DNA of 64,000 nucleotides from Euglena gracilis (GCA_039621445.1 CP154956.1:13350292-13414291); one strand, 5' to 3'. Counted from the first letter of the stretch, positions 53,583 to 64,000 are shown. Notes: generated by a model from the letters alone, not told the origin. Program-made: numbers and translations.

Positions 53583-53809
53583 TTGGCTTCTTTTTGAGGA
53601 AGTTTACCCCCCCCGCCCGGGTTGCTGTTGTCAGGCAGGGGGGTAGGGCATTTGGGGGTCAGGTCTTGGGGTGGGCGGTGCTATAGCACCCCCCCCCCGG
53701 TCCCGCCTGGTGCATTTGGCGCCGGGACTTGAAAATGGCCATTTTCATGTGCGTTTGGATGCCATGGGTGGGCCCCCCCCCGCCCCCCGGGTTGGTAAAA
53801 AGAAACCTG
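53583..53809. mobile_element. Older family A copy 4 (227 bp)
   Basis: Ends TTGGCTTCTTTTTGA and GTAAAAAGAAACCTG; flanks AGCCAAGG and AGCCGTGG (6/8). Contains gtgctatagcacccccc and a catttggcgccgggac hairpin half. Confidence 0.55.
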
Positions 53810-53925
53810 AGCCGTGGGCATTGGAAGTGACTGGTTTTCAAAAAAGTGACAGGCCTTTTTATTTGAAATTGGAGAGTGACCCCCCCCTGGGGGGTGGCAA
53901 GCTATGGCGTGACCCGGACGAAGGC

Positions 53926-54012
53926 CCGCCCACCCGCAGTCCCTGCCGCCTCCCCCTCCCCCACCGCTGCTGCCACCGCCGTCGCTGCACCCTTGGCCTC
54001 TCCTGCGAGGGC
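53926..54012 (+). CDS. Possible Pro/Ala-rich exon
   Basis: Acceptor cgcccacccgcag (ending 53940) or earlier; donor gtggga about 54014. Reads PAASPSPTAAATAVAAPLAS in one frame and SLPPPPPPPLLPPPSL in another. Position between the gene-C exons and matching P/A richness favour coding, but the composition makes the frame uncertain. Confidence 0.3.
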
Positions 54013-54843
54013 AGGGTGGGAGGGGGAAAGTTTGAACTGCCACGAAGTCCCACAGTATTCTAAAAAAGTATTGTGTGGGGCGGGGGCTGCCCCGAAAAGG
54101 GTTATTTTGAAGCCCATCACCCTTCCAAATTTCAATCACAATATCTGAAACGGTTGCACCCCACCGTCTATTCCTGCACCCCCCAAATGGTCACCCACAC
54201 ACTGAGGGCCGAGTATGGCTCTCAAGAACAACAAGGCTGAAAATCACTTGTCCAACTACCTCACCCCCCCCCCTTGTTCAGTGGTTGCGCTTGTCCAAGG
54301 ACCCCCTTACCAGATGCGATCTTTTTTTGGATTCAATGCGGTTTCCAGAAGAATGGCGATTGTGTGAATCAAGTTTGCTTTTTCTCAATAAAAAACACAT
54401 ATTTTGGGGGAAATGGCACAAAATATCCTAAAATTGTGAAACCCGCAAAAAATGACTGGAAAATGACAAGAATGCCGAGAAAAATGGCATCTGGCCCACC
54501 GAAGAACAGCTGTAAATTGCCCAAACTGGCTAAACCTGGTGTGACTGTCCAAAGCGGCTTGATTGTGCAAGGTTGTGCCACACGGCCAAAAGTTGTCTTC
54601 AACTCGCCAAGAATGGCTAAAAGTAGCCAGAGCGATGAACATAGCAGAAGGGTCACCAGTGACCCTTCTTGCTGACCATCTAACGACCCCCCCCCCTCAG
54701 TTGGAGATGCCCAATGATACGCGTGGGGTTTTATTGGGGGGGGCTCATTTTTGGAATCTGAGGAATGGTCGCAGCCACAATATGGTGGCCAGTCAATTAT
54801 TGCGTTTGTGGGGATACTGCGGCGTAGGGTTGTTCACCTGTCC

Positions 54844-55220
54844 AGCGACCAAACGTTCATCCCAAAGCCGCCAATCGGAGGGGCCTGGCCGCACCGCTGC
54901 CCCCCGTCCCCAGCCCGAAGGCCGCGTCTCCCCCGCCGGTGGGGGCCGCCGCACCGGCGGCGGACGAACCGGCGGCGGCGGTCCCAGCGGTGACGGCGGC
55001 TGCGGCACAAACGCCGGTGCAGGCGGCGGCGGCGGCGGCACAAATGCCGGTGGCGGCGGCGGCGGCGGCACAAATGCCGGCGACGGCGGCGGCGGCGGTG
55101 ACACAAATGCCGGTGACGGAGGCGGAAGCGGTGGCACAAATGCCGGCGGCGGCGGCGGCGGCAGGTGAGGAGCCAGCCGGCGAGACGGTGTGTGGGGGGT
55201 GTGGCCCCAAGGAGGCCGCG
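54844..55220 (+). CDS. Ala-rich exon with (A)nQMP repeats (gene C tail)
   Basis: After a possible acceptor (cctgtccag, 54843) the frame reads RPNVHPKAANRRGLAAPLPP, a P/A linker, then five or six repeats of AAAAAAQMP-like units (AQTPVQ, AQMPVA, AQMPAT, TQMPVT, AQMPA), and onward GEEPAGETVCGGCGPKEAAR. The unit at DNA level is ggcggcggcggcacaaatgc with third-position variation that keeps the peptide, a sign of translation. A donor gtgagg is at 55166 inside the frame, so the exon may end there. Likely a disordered C-terminal tail. Confidence 0.6.
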
Positions 55221-55221
55221 C

Positions 55222-55802
55222 GGGCCGGCCGGTCCTGGCAGTACGCAACCAAATGGGGATTGCTGTTTGCAGCTCCGTTTTGCACAGGTTTTGGGGATTC
55301 CCCTCCCCTGCTGTGGCGCTATTGGGGGGGGGGAGGTGTCACCCTGTTTGCTCCGTGGCTTTTTTTTGGCGCCTTTAATCTCTTCTTCTGGCCTGGCGCT
55401 GTTTTTCGCCTCTGGCCCTTTTTGTCTGTGTACATAGAGGTGGTCGGAGCCTGGCGGTGTCCCCCCCCCCTGGTAGTGAAGGTCCCCCCCCCCGGTTGTT
55501 TGATCTCATTTCCTCTCTTCCCTTTCCAACCCCCTGGGGCTCTGTTCCTCATCCCCCTTCTCAATGCGGAGAGGCTTTACAGTTGCTCACATATTTTTGT
55601 TTGTTCCTTTTGGTGAACCTCACTGCCTCAGCAGCTTGAACAGCCAACGGCTTTGAGAATGCCAGGATCGAAGTGCTTTGTTTGACTTGAATACAGTGCC
55701 ACCCACCTTCTGGGAGGGGTACCAAGGGGAGGGGGCATTCAATACCCCCCCCCCACATGTGACTCATGGGTTTTGGCTCTGTGTATCACATGGGGGTATA
55801 GT
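55222..55802. other. No recognisable feature
   Basis: T-rich and C-run sequence between the Ala-rich exon and the family-M element. No splice-bounded island. Confidence 0.35.
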
Positions 55803-56207
55803 ACCCCCCCCCCTATGTCCAACGACCCCCCCATGTCCAATTATCAACCCCCCGTCCGAGGACACCTTTTCGGAGGTTTGAACAAATTTTTGGTACCAAC
55901 GTGAGTCTCAAGGACGAAAAATTTTGCCCAAAAAATGGCCAAAAATTGGCCAAAATGCCATTTTTGACACTTTTTGGACAAAAATTTGTCAAAATGTCCA
56001 AAATTTTCGGCGCAAAGCGCCGGAAGGGGAAATTTGCCCATTTTGGGTGTGTAGGGACCCGGGTACCCACCAACTTTCTTTTGCCCCCATGTCCAACGAC
56101 CACCCCCCCGGTCAGAGGACACCTTTTTGGTCACTACCCTATGTCCAACGACCACCCCCCCGGTCAGAGGACAGAGGTTACCGGTCATTGGACATAGGGG
56201 GGGGTAA
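55803..56207. mobile_element. TIR element, family M copy 2
   Basis: Ends taccccccccccctatgtcc / ggacataggggggggta, with caacgacc / ggtcattg inside. Collinear with 12215-12645 over most of its length, including cggcgcaaagcgccggaag and the gggacccgggtacccaccaa block. Target duplication not identified. Confidence 0.8.
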
Positions 56208-56729
56208 TGGGGTTTTATTGAATCTCAAGGAGTAATTGGGGGTGGGGTATTCAGACAGAACGCCTAATCGAAAGCATTCCATTTGCTTTTGCAGATGGAT
56301 GTGTGTGTGTGTGTGTTTGCATCAGTGTTCATGATTTTTTTTTATGTTCATTTGACTATTTCCCTGTTGTAATGATAATCTCAAGACCTCAGACAATCAA
56401 TTTTCTCTCTGGGTTTCCCGGGCAAGTTTTTTTGTTTGCCATAGCAGTTATTTCACTGCCTTCTTGCTTCTTGGCGGGACAGAAGCAAGTTTATTTGTAT
56501 TCTTCTTTTTCCGGCGATTTTTCAAGTGAGATGGTTTTAACTTTTTTCAAAAGGTTTGCGTTTTTGTTGTGTCTCCTTTTGTTTCTGTTTTTTTTTGTGT
56601 GTGTTTTCAAGCATTGTGTGTCTCGGTGTGCCTTTTTGTATTTTTTGGACTTTATATATTTTTTATTTATTTGTTTGTTTTATGTTTTTTGTTACTTTCC
56701 CAAAGGGAACCCCCCCCCCTGCCCCACAG

Positions 56730-56928
56730 GTCACAGAGGAGGACAGCCGCTTCCTCTTTGTGGGTGAGAAGGCAGTCTTCGACGACCTTCCCCTGGACGG
56801 GGACCCAGCCGCCCACGCCGTGTCCCGGGCCGCGGCGTACGTCCCGGACGTGGAGCGGGCGGCGGAGTTCGTCGAGGGGCTGGCCCCGCCGGTCCGCGCC
56901 AGTGTGGTGGTCGTGGTCGCGGGCACCG
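56730..56928 (+). CDS. Exon, possible thioredoxin-fold protein (gene D)
   Basis: Acceptor ctgccccacag ending 56729 and donor gtgtgt at 56929. Reads VTEEDSRFLFVGEKAVFDDL then PLDGDPAAHAVSRAAAYVPD and ERAAEFVEGLAPPVRASVVV. Strong GC3 bias. It ends in phase 1 and the next exon (58945) begins with the matching two bases, giving VVVVVAGT-VARAPPRYAYAATT. The pattern of hydrophobic strand, RYAYAATTD and PALVLY resembles PDI b-type thioredoxin-like domains lacking CxxC. That is a weak, from-memory comparison. Confidence 0.75.
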
Positions 56929-57199
56929 GTGTGTGCTGCCGGGCTGTGGGTTGGGCGCAGGGCGTAGCTTTGGAAAATTTTTTACCACACCCCCCGGGGG
57001 GAGCCAGCCAGCCGCCTCCACGCACACACAGAAGAAGGGACAAAATACACCGAACAAACAGCCCCAGTCCACGCAGGGGGCAGCCAGCCAGCAGCCTTTT
57101 TGCAGCCCCGGACCCCCCCATCAACGAGTTTTATTTATTTCCTTTCGGAGGTGCAAAAATGGGCCAAAAATAGGTCAGAAAGGGGTCAGAAAGGGGTTT

Positions 57200-57539
57200 G
57201 GCCAGGGCAATTCTGGGTCATACCTGGCACTTTTTGACATTTTTTTTGCGGTTTCGATTTTTTTTTTTCTTTGACCCTGTGTCAGGCCCAGTTTCAGCCG
57301 GGGGACCATTGGGGGGGGGGGGGAGGTTAGGCAGCATCCTTTTTCCAGCCAGCCCAAATTTTCTAGCCTCTGAGCTAGACCCCCAGGGGGTGGGTCATTT
57401 AAAAAACGCCCGGAGGTGGGGGTTTCGGCGCATTTTTTTTCATGGCTTTCCCCCCCCATCGATAATTGTCAACAACCCCGGACATAGTTTCGATTAGCAC
57501 TGGTATGACGTCCCACGAATGGCTGGCCAATGACTGACA
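57200..57539. other. Intron with family-E-like fragments
   Basis: cagcatcctttttccagccagcc near 57336 and gcagccagccagcagcctttttg near 57080 match the interior of family-E elements. Ends not found. Confidence 0.35.
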
Positions 57540-57710
57540 GCGTCACATTACCCGCTGTTGTTACAAAGTTGATTCAAATGTTTCTTTGGTAATACGGTTC
57601 GGTGAGATATTTGCTTCCACCAGAGGGTTAACTCAGGGGGCTCCCACTGCCCAACGTGGCTGATGCACTGCAGGGGTGGGGGGGGCGGGGGAGATGGGTA
57701 TTCAAGTGGG
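57540..57710. repeat. Dispersed repeat family K, copy 1
   Basis: Matches 59800-59975 over gattcaaatgtttcttt, ggtgagatatttgc, cactgcccaacg and ggctgatgcactg. The copies lie in two introns of the same gene. Confidence 0.7.
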
Positions 57711-58131
57711 TGGGTGGGGTCGTTAGACCCCTGCAGCAGTCCATTTTCACCTTTTCTGTGGTTTTCGCCGATTTATTTCTGGGTGGGTTTTGGGTGACTG
57801 AGCAAATCTATGATAATGGGGAAATGCATTGCACATAATTTGGTAATTCTCAAATTCATGAATTGTGTTGTTTTTTTGTTTTTAAACATGTTTAAATCTG
57901 TTGTTTTAACATGCTTTAAATGTTTATCTCCTCTGTGGTTTCACCAAAAGACTCAAAAAATATTCAAAAAAACCAGAAATTTTTTTTCAATCGAGATTTC
58001 CTTGCTTTTTTTGAAAAAATAAATCAAAAATAGTCTGAAAAATTTTCCAGGTCCAGATCACAATGATTTTTTTTGCTTCAAAAAGGAATTTGGAATAGAT
58101 GACAATATTTTCCTTGTTCGTTTCAACCCAG

Positions 58132-58132
<1 letters not shown>

Positions 58133-58195
<63 letters not shown>
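58133..58195. repeat. Poly-T, about 62 bp
   Basis: Uninterrupted T run. On the minus strand this is poly-A, but no adjacent coding remnant of a retroposon was found. Confidence 0.98.
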
Positions 58196-58198
<3 letters not shown>

Positions 58199-58328
58199 TT
58201 CATGACCCGAGGGGAGTGTTGGGTGGGTGGGTGGGACCGGACCCCCCCCCCGGGCCCTAAAACAACCACTTTTTTTAGGTCCATTTCAACCACATAAAGT
58301 ACACAAAAAGATCCTGTTTGATGTTTCT

Positions 58329-58414
58329 TATTTGTTTGTTTGTTTGTTGTTTGTTTGTTTGTTTGTTTGTTTGTTTGTTTGTTTGTTTGTTTGTTTGTTT
58401 GTTTGTTTGTTTGT
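58329..58414. repeat. (TTTG)n microsatellite
   Basis: About twenty ttgt units. The rest of 58200-58940 shows no feature. Confidence 0.98.
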
Positions 58415-58944
58415 TACATGTTGTAACTATTATTTATATTTTTTTTATTTTTACTCATTTAGAAATTGATTGATCAAGAATTTTTTTGGCGTTGTGCATC
58501 TTTTAATCTTTCCAGAATTTCCTTTTTGCACCCCACAATGGAGATAAAAGCGGAAATGAAAAAGCGTAATGGAGGAGGGTGTGTTGATTTAGAACATTTG
58601 ATCTTGTTGCATCTTGGGAAACTTGAGTATTCTCCAATGCTTAAAATTTAGAAAAGCTGCAGAGCATGACAGTTTTGGGAAGTGCCTTCCAAAAAAATCC
58701 TGGGCTTATTTCAACAAATTTTCACAGGTATTTGCACACCCGGCTCCCGAACGAAAATTGTTCAAAGTCCTCGTCGGTTTGGAGGCAATGCCAAATGGGG
58801 AGCAGGGGAATGTCTCGTGGAGCCACATCCTAAACTCTTTCGGCCTTTTTTTATGACAAGACATGTGCTGAAACACAAATAGGTTCACGAGTGCGTGTAA
58901 ATATGTCACGAGAATGCATCCCCCAAATACGTCGGTAACAAAAG

Positions 58945-59107
58945 TAGCCCGTGCTCCTCCTCGCTACGCCTACGCAGCGACCACCGACCCCCTCCTGTCG
59001 GAGCTGCTCCAATCGCTCAGCTCTGGCCCCGCGGCGTGCCCTGCGCTGGTGCTGTACCCCGAGGACCTCGCCCTCAGTGTCGACCTGGCTCGGTTCAACG
59101 ACCCGCC
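58945..59107 (+). CDS. Exon, gene D
   Basis: Follows aacaaaag (AG 58943-58944) with phase matching the 56928 donor. Reads ARAPPRYAYAATTDPLLSEL then LQSLSSGPAACPALVLYPED and LALSVDLARFNDPP. A donor gtacgt follows at 59108; the frame stays open a further 40 codons (YVVVTSRRARHP), so the end could be later. High GC3. With the preceding exon it may complete a thioredoxin-like domain. Confidence 0.7.
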
Positions 59108-59799
59108 GTACGTTGTCGTCACATCCAGGCGGGCACGGCACCCCAGCCCAACGTCACCCCACAGCAAGTCGTCTAACTGGCTGGTCCCACGGATTCCTCA
59201 TTTATTGACATATTATTTGGTGACTGGGGGGCTGGGCAGCATTTCCTTGAAATTTGATTTGATGCTTGAATATCCCCAGATCTGTCCTCCGTTGGTGCAA
59301 CCATTGCTTTTTAACAGCACATCCTCAGATTCATTATATCACCGAGCAGTTACCAATGGGGGGGGTCCAAACAACAACAACAGCACACCGCCGACCCAAC
59401 CTTTGGGAAGGTCAAAGCCCCCGCAAATACAAGGCTTTATCTCACCGCTTCATGCAGAGCCAACAACAGGGGGCAATTTCCCCTATTAAGGGGCTTTCCC
59501 TAGAATTTTCTCAGAAGCAATTTCCGGTAATTGTCATGGTGCCCCTCTTTGCACCAGGCTTATTTCTTTCTCGGAAGATCACCAGGTTTTTTCTAAACTC
59601 GGAAGACACCGCCCCCCTGGGGGGGGGCGATCTCTGCTTGGGGTCCTGGGATGGAGGGAGTACTCTCGCCCTTCAGGGTGGGGTCCCGCGCCGAGCTGGG
59701 TAAAAAAAACCAGGGGTCTTAAAAGAAGTCTGATGCACACAGTTGCATGCAAACAAGCTCCGGTTTGTCCCAAAAATGTCTGGCCTGTGACAACTGCGC

Positions 59800-59975
59800 A
59801 TTGCCCCCTTTTGTTGCACAATTTTCGTGACCGTAATTCAAATGTTTCTTCTTGATTATACGTTTTGGTGAGATATTTGCCTCTGGCAGGGCTCTCCAGG
59901 ACTCCCTCTGCCCAACGCGGCTGATGCACTGGGGGGGGGGGACTGGTGTTTTTATGGATAGGTTGGTGCGGTTTC
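59800..59975. repeat. Dispersed repeat family K, copy 2
   Basis: Copy of 57540-57710 (aattcaaatgtttcttcttg, ggtgagatatttgcctctgg). A possible decayed element with family-F-like right end (ggtcttaaaagaagtctg) ends just before, at about 59732. Confidence 0.65.
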
Positions 59976-59979
59976 TTTT

Positions 59980-60150
59980 TGGTCGCACTCAGGATCCCAG
60001 GGCGTTTTCGTCTCCAAAAGAAATTGGCCTCTGCTGTCCACGACGTGGCGAGCTGGACACATGTGTGGGCAAGCTCGTGCCACCCTGCCGCCATCGGACC
60101 GCAGTATGGTGCCGTTCTTCCTGGCCCGGAACCGGCAGCAACCAGCTGGG
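59980..60150 (+). CDS. Possible exon, frame unresolved
   Basis: A GC-richer island after cactcag (59989). All three plus frames are open: one reads AVHDVASWTHVWASSCHPAA, another ARATLPPSDRSMVPFFLARN. No consensus donor chooses between them. It may be an exon of gene D or none. Confidence 0.25.
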
Positions 60151-60681
60151 ACCACCCCCCCACTGGTGCACACTCTTTGCAGCTTTGGAAAGTCCTTGAA
60201 GGCCCTTTGGTTTTTGGGGAACCGACTTTTCATCTGGCCGTCAATGGCGAGGAAATTGCCCTACAGCCCCACCCCCCACTCTGGCTTCCACATCCCCTCT
60301 GGCTGCCTCAAATTCCCCCCCTCCCCTGCCCCCCAGGCGCCCACAGCCCCCCCTCCCCGGCCTCAACAAACCCACCAGATCCTGCAGAAAAACCCAGAAA
60401 CGACTCAAGTCCGCCTTTTTTTTTGTCAGAAAAGAGCTTTTACCACCGGTGGCACCACCATGATTTGTGGCCACACGTCTCGTCAGTTCTTTGCAGCACT
60501 TCCCCACAATCCCTGGGGAGTGGCTGGGGGGAGAGAAGGCCCCATATTACCTGCTATCATATCACCTGTTACATACTACTCATCAGACCAGCCAGCCAGA
60601 CCTCTGCAGTCGCGAATGCGCCTCCAACCGTGATCCTGGCTGCCACCTTCCTGTGACGGACGCCGACTCTCCATTTGGCAG

Positions 60682-60748
60682 ACCCCCTCACCGTGCCCTT
60701 CCGGCGGGCTGGGAAGCTGACCTCCGGATGGTGAAGAGCAAGCTACCG
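60682..60748 (+). CDS. Exon, gene D
   Basis: Acceptor catttggcag ending 60681 and donor gtacag at 60749. Phase-1 start. Reads PPHRALPAGWEADLRMVKSK then LP. LPAGWE recalls the start of a WW domain but the second tryptophan is absent. Short but well bounded. Confidence 0.45.
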
Positions 60749-61107
60749 GTACAGACAGTGACGGTGTGCTTGCCATTTGCATGCATTTGTCGAGCAAGGA
60801 CAAGTTTTTTAATTCTTTTTTTTTTGCTCAGGATGAGCCCGTTTCATCATACGGATGAAGAGAAAGACACGCAATGTGCACGACATGAACAGGGTCAAAA
60901 ATGGAGATCACTCCCCTTGCAGGAGGCATCGGTCTGTATTTGGGGGTTATTTCTTCATATGCCTTTTACAGATTCCTGAGTTGTCAGCAGCAATAAAAAG
61001 GTATTTATGCGATTCAGCAGGAAACTTTCCATCAACGTTTTTGTTGATACGTCTGTCTGTGTGTGTGTGTGTGTGTATGGCTCGGAGCTCCCTTATCGTA
61101 TCATATC

Positions 61108-61665
61108 ATAGCATGTCATATCATACCATACCATGCCATACCTTACCATACCATACCATACCATACCACACCACACCACACCATACCACACCACAACACC
61201 ATACCATACCATACCATACCATACCATACCATACCGTACCATGCCATGCCTTGCCATGCCATGCCATGCCATGCCGTACGATATGATACCATACCATACC
61301 ATACCACACCATACCATACCATACCATACCATACCATACCATACCATACCACACCATACCACGCCATGCCATACCATACCATGCCATACCATACCATCCC
61401 ATGCCATACCATACCATGCCATACCATACCATACCATACCATACCATACCATACCATACCATACCATACCATACCATACCATACCATACCATACCATACC
61501 ATACCATACCACACCATACCATACCATACCATATCATATCATATCATATTATATCATATCATATCATGTCATATCATTTCATGTCATATCATATCATATC
61601 ATATCATATCATATCATATCATATCATATCATATCATATCATATCATATCATATCATATCATATG
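61108..61665. repeat. (CCATA)n and (ATATC)n pentanucleotide arrays
   Basis: 61110-61535 is mostly ccata with ccaca/ccatg variants; 61536-61665 is atatc. A further atatc array is at 62640-62745. Y/H/I-rich frames on both strands are artefacts. Confidence 0.98.
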
Positions 61666-61764
61666 CATATAATTGTATGTAATATATATTAATATATATG
61701 TATAATTGTACAATATATATAGTGCAAGTGAATTCAGCTTCAATTATCCAACAATGGATACATA

Positions 61765-62376
61765 CAATGCGGCTAAAAATTACGGAATACTATATAATTT
61801 ACAAATACCCAAATTTTGCCATAATTTTTTTCTCATAATTTTCTCCGTCGGTTTCCGACGCCCTCTTCCAGTCCACTCCCGGGTTGTGCCCAAAAGAACA
61901 CAATACTGGTCCCAATTGAATGTCAGTTTCTTCAATGGTATATACTCAGCCAGCTCCTTGAAAAACGGGCCACTGGCATCAAGCACCTGGGGGAAATCAC
62001 AGCATTAGAAATTACTGACACCTGATCAGTGGGCACAGCTCTATCAGAAGTTGCAGCGAACGGCCTCAGTTCTGCTTTCGCCAGCGAATATTTTGCCCAT
62101 GCCTCACCGATCTTGAACGTTCCCCCATTTTTTTACAAGCGTTGCTGGGCGGGTACGTGCCACAACACCTCGAGCGATTGCAGCCACTGGGGGACAGAAA
62201 AATACGTTGAACACGCAACCAGGATAAAAATGTCGCTCACCTGTGCCGGAGGTCAATCCTTTATGGGGACCAGATTTTGCCAAAATTAATTTTTCCAAAA
62301 TTAAAATTTTGCCAAAAAATTTTTCTCGATTTTTTTTTGCCGTAATTTTTGTCTTCCGTAATTTTTAGCCACACTG
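61765..62376. mobile_element. Tc1/mariner-type element (612 bp), non-autonomous
   Basis: Ends CAATGCGGCTAAAAATTACG and CGTAATTTTTAGCCACACTG are inverted, and TA flanks both sides (61763-61764, 62377-62378). CAGT-like tips and a TA duplication are typical of Tc1/mariner. The interior has fragments of open frame (WDQYCVLLGTTREWTGRG on the minus strand) but no DDE/D catalytic triad could be recognised, so I regard it as a deletion derivative or decayed copy. Confidence 0.8.
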
Positions 62377-62451
62377 TAGCACCCTCACCACTGCTTCGCT
62401 CTTTTTGTGAGGGAAAAGCCATGATCGTTTTTTTCCCCACTCATTCTCCAG

Positions 62452-62551
62452 GTGACCCTACCACACCAACCAAACCTGACGTTGTCGTGTGTTGTACAGT
62501 GCAATGACCTCACCACCGAGTCCCTGCCCAACCCCGAGGCATGTGCTACAG
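62452..62551 (+). CDS. Exon, gene D
   Basis: Acceptor cattctccag ending 62451 and donor gtgtgg at 62552. Reads VTLPHQPNLTLSCVVQCNDL then TTESLPNPEACAT, 33 codons plus one base. The final G pairs with AT of the next exon to give Asp, so phases agree. Codon use is coding-like. Confidence 0.6.
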
Positions 62552-62835
62552 GTGTGGCCGGGTTGCGTGATGATGTGATGTGATATGATATGACATGATA
62601 TGACATGGTATGTATAATAATACAATTTATATGTACAGATATATCATATCACATCATATCATATCATATCATATCATATCATATCATATCATATCATATC
62701 ATATCATATCTTATCATGTCATGTCATATCATATCATATCATATATGATTCGGTTTCCTTCTTCTGGCCGCTGGCATGGCAACAAAGGCCCTCGGTCTGG
62801 ATGCCTCCCATGTCGAGTCCCCCCCCCCCCAACAG

Positions 62836-62981
62836 ATGGCCGGAGCAGCTGTACGGTCGCCCTATCTGCCCTCTCCCCCGACACCGTGGCGGTGTATTTT
62901 TTCATCACGGCAGACGACCCAGGGGACTCGCCCCTCGATGACGCGGAGCCTGATGCGGGCCAGCCAGGGACTGCCAGCTGA
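62836..62981 (+). CDS. Terminal exon, gene D; possible TerD-like segment
   Basis: Acceptor ccccccaacag ending 62835. Reads GRSSCTVALSALSPDTVAVY then FFITADDPGDSPLDDAEPDA and QPGTAS before TGA 62979-62981. VALSALSPDTVAVYFFI resembles the TerD-family strand (LSALPADVxxVxFxx) that follows an Asp-rich loop. The second half of such a domain is missing. No GT occurs between the motif and the stop, so termination here is likely. Confidence 0.6.
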
Positions 62982-63728
62982 CATTATAGGACCCATTGGG
63001 GGTTTGAACGACGGGGGGGGGGGGGGCTCCGTGATTATGCGGTCTGGAACATTTTGGCATTTTGGCAAATATATGTATATATTATAAATGTGTATGAATT
63101 TTGTAATATGTAATTTTGTCTCCAAGCGTCTCTTCCATTCATTATATTTCAGTCTGCAAAGAAATTTCATGGTTATTCAGCGTATATCTCTTTTCGTCAT
63201 TTTTGGTCGTGTTTTTCTGAGTTCTCATCAGCCCCCCCCCAAACGTGACCTCCCATGGAAAGAAAGCAATTGCCAATTCCCAGCAAAAGTCCGAAAAACA
63301 TTCCCCCCAACTGTGCACATGGATGTGTGTGTGTGTGTGAGTGAGTGTGTTCGCGCGCGCTTTGTGTGTGGTTTGGACGGCAAAGCGTGCCAGTCCAAAA
63401 ACCATGCTGGAACAGGGCCTTCCTGGGCAATAGCAAAAAAACGTGTCCTCAAAATGTGAAAATATTCCGCTCTGGGAAAACTTGTGTCTCTGGAGCAAAA
63501 TACAACCCTCAATTGTCTGTTGAGTGGTTGCCCATTCTTCTGCTTTGCCCAGGGCTCTTGAAAGGGACGTTGGAAAGAAGTGCTCTTCCATTTGCACCCT
63601 GCTCTTCAGATCCCCACCCAACTATTTGGGGGTGTATGGTGGGAAGAGAACAAACGCGACTTGCTTTGGGGTTTCCATTCTGAACAAAAACATACCGAAA
63701 TTAAGTCAAAAGTAAAAAACCAAAAAAA
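62982..63728. other. 3' flank; no gene recognised
   Basis: Contains a 15-base G run (63014), tatata tracts and a (tg)n run at 63325. A minus-strand frame (63142-63621) is open but lacks domain motifs. No clear polyadenylation signal was assigned. Confidence 0.4.
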
Positions 63729-63756
63729 ATGAAAGAAACACACACGCACACACACA

Positions 63757-63848
<92 letters not shown>

Positions 63849-63872
63849 CACACGCACGCACGCACGCAAGCG
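63729..63872. repeat. (GCAC)n microsatellite
   Basis: About thirty gcac units with a few acac. A/C/R/V frames on the minus strand are artefacts. Confidence 0.98.
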
Positions 63873-63964
63873 CACACCCGCACACACACCACCACTACCA
63901 CCACCAGATGCCTCATTTTTCGGTTGGTGTTCAGATGCCACCCCTCGCCCGGCCCTGAGTCCAG

Positions 63965-64000
63965 CGGTGCAAGGTGTGGCTGTCCGTCGCCACGGAGGCC
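63965..64000 (+). CDS. Possible exon start, cut by window end
   Basis: After gagtccag (63964) the frame reads RCKVWLSVATEA to the window edge, with GC3 bias. It might begin the next gene or continue gene D if the TGA at 62981 is bypassed. Too short to decide. Confidence 0.3.

Noticed and set aside
58133-58195. Poly-T as the tail of a processed retroposon
   Set aside because: No target duplication or coding remnant could be recognised beside it.
60682-60748. WW domain from LPAGWE
   Set aside because: The aromatic pair and second Trp/Pro expected downstream are missing within the exon.
61108-61700. Y/H/I-rich proteins over the pentanucleotide arrays
   Set aside because: Period-5 repeats are open in all frames; pure microsatellite.

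Overview
This window is eukaryotic nuclear DNA dominated by intron, repeat and transposon sequence. Short GC-rich coding exons lie on the + strand, mostly 60-220 bp and separated by 0.5-4 kb. Dozens of poly-C/poly-G runs, microsatellites, foldbacks and one 4-kb satellite array fill the rest. I see no rRNA, tRNA, CRISPR array, operon or bacterial-style gene.

The best organismal guess is a euglenid such as Euglena, or a close relative. Several exons are interrupted by elements whose ends read CAG...CTG and which lie between 8-bp direct repeats. Removing the element plus one repeat copy restores the reading frame. From memory, euglenid 'nonconventional' introns have CAG three bases inside the 5' end and CTG five bases inside the 3' end (3+5 = 8), which is the geometry seen here. 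GT-AG introns are also present. A protist with introner elements is the main alternative.

Layout. 1-29.9 kb: scattered exons of one or more unidentified genes (970, 2034, 5050, 17073, 17407-18683, 21163, 23695-25040, 25567, 27421, 28388, 29645); a C5-DNA-methyltransferase remnant on the - strand (5.6-5.96 kb); the satellite array (6.83-10.8 kb); and a complete hAT transposon with its own transposase gene (11,283-14,267). 30.4-44.1 kb: an armadillo-repeat gene split into at least eight exons, ending at TGA 44,127. 45-55.2 kb: a second gene with a recurring [M/S]A[D/E]RL...R motif and a P/A-rich tail. 56.7-63 kb: a third gene (exons 56730, 58945, 60682, 62452, 62836) ending at TGA 62,981.

Mobile DNA. 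About 20 short terminal-inverted-repeat elements are delimited, and eleven of them, plus the complete hAT element, have perfect 8-bp target duplications (hAT-like termini CAGG...CCTG). Some are nested three deep, and several sit inside reading frames. The full hAT element has the same kind of ends and could be the source of the transposase that moved them. A Tc1/mariner-type element, large foldbacks and several older dispersed families are also present. Exon boundaries are approximate unless a splice site or target duplication fixes them. Gene membership of isolated exons is inference.
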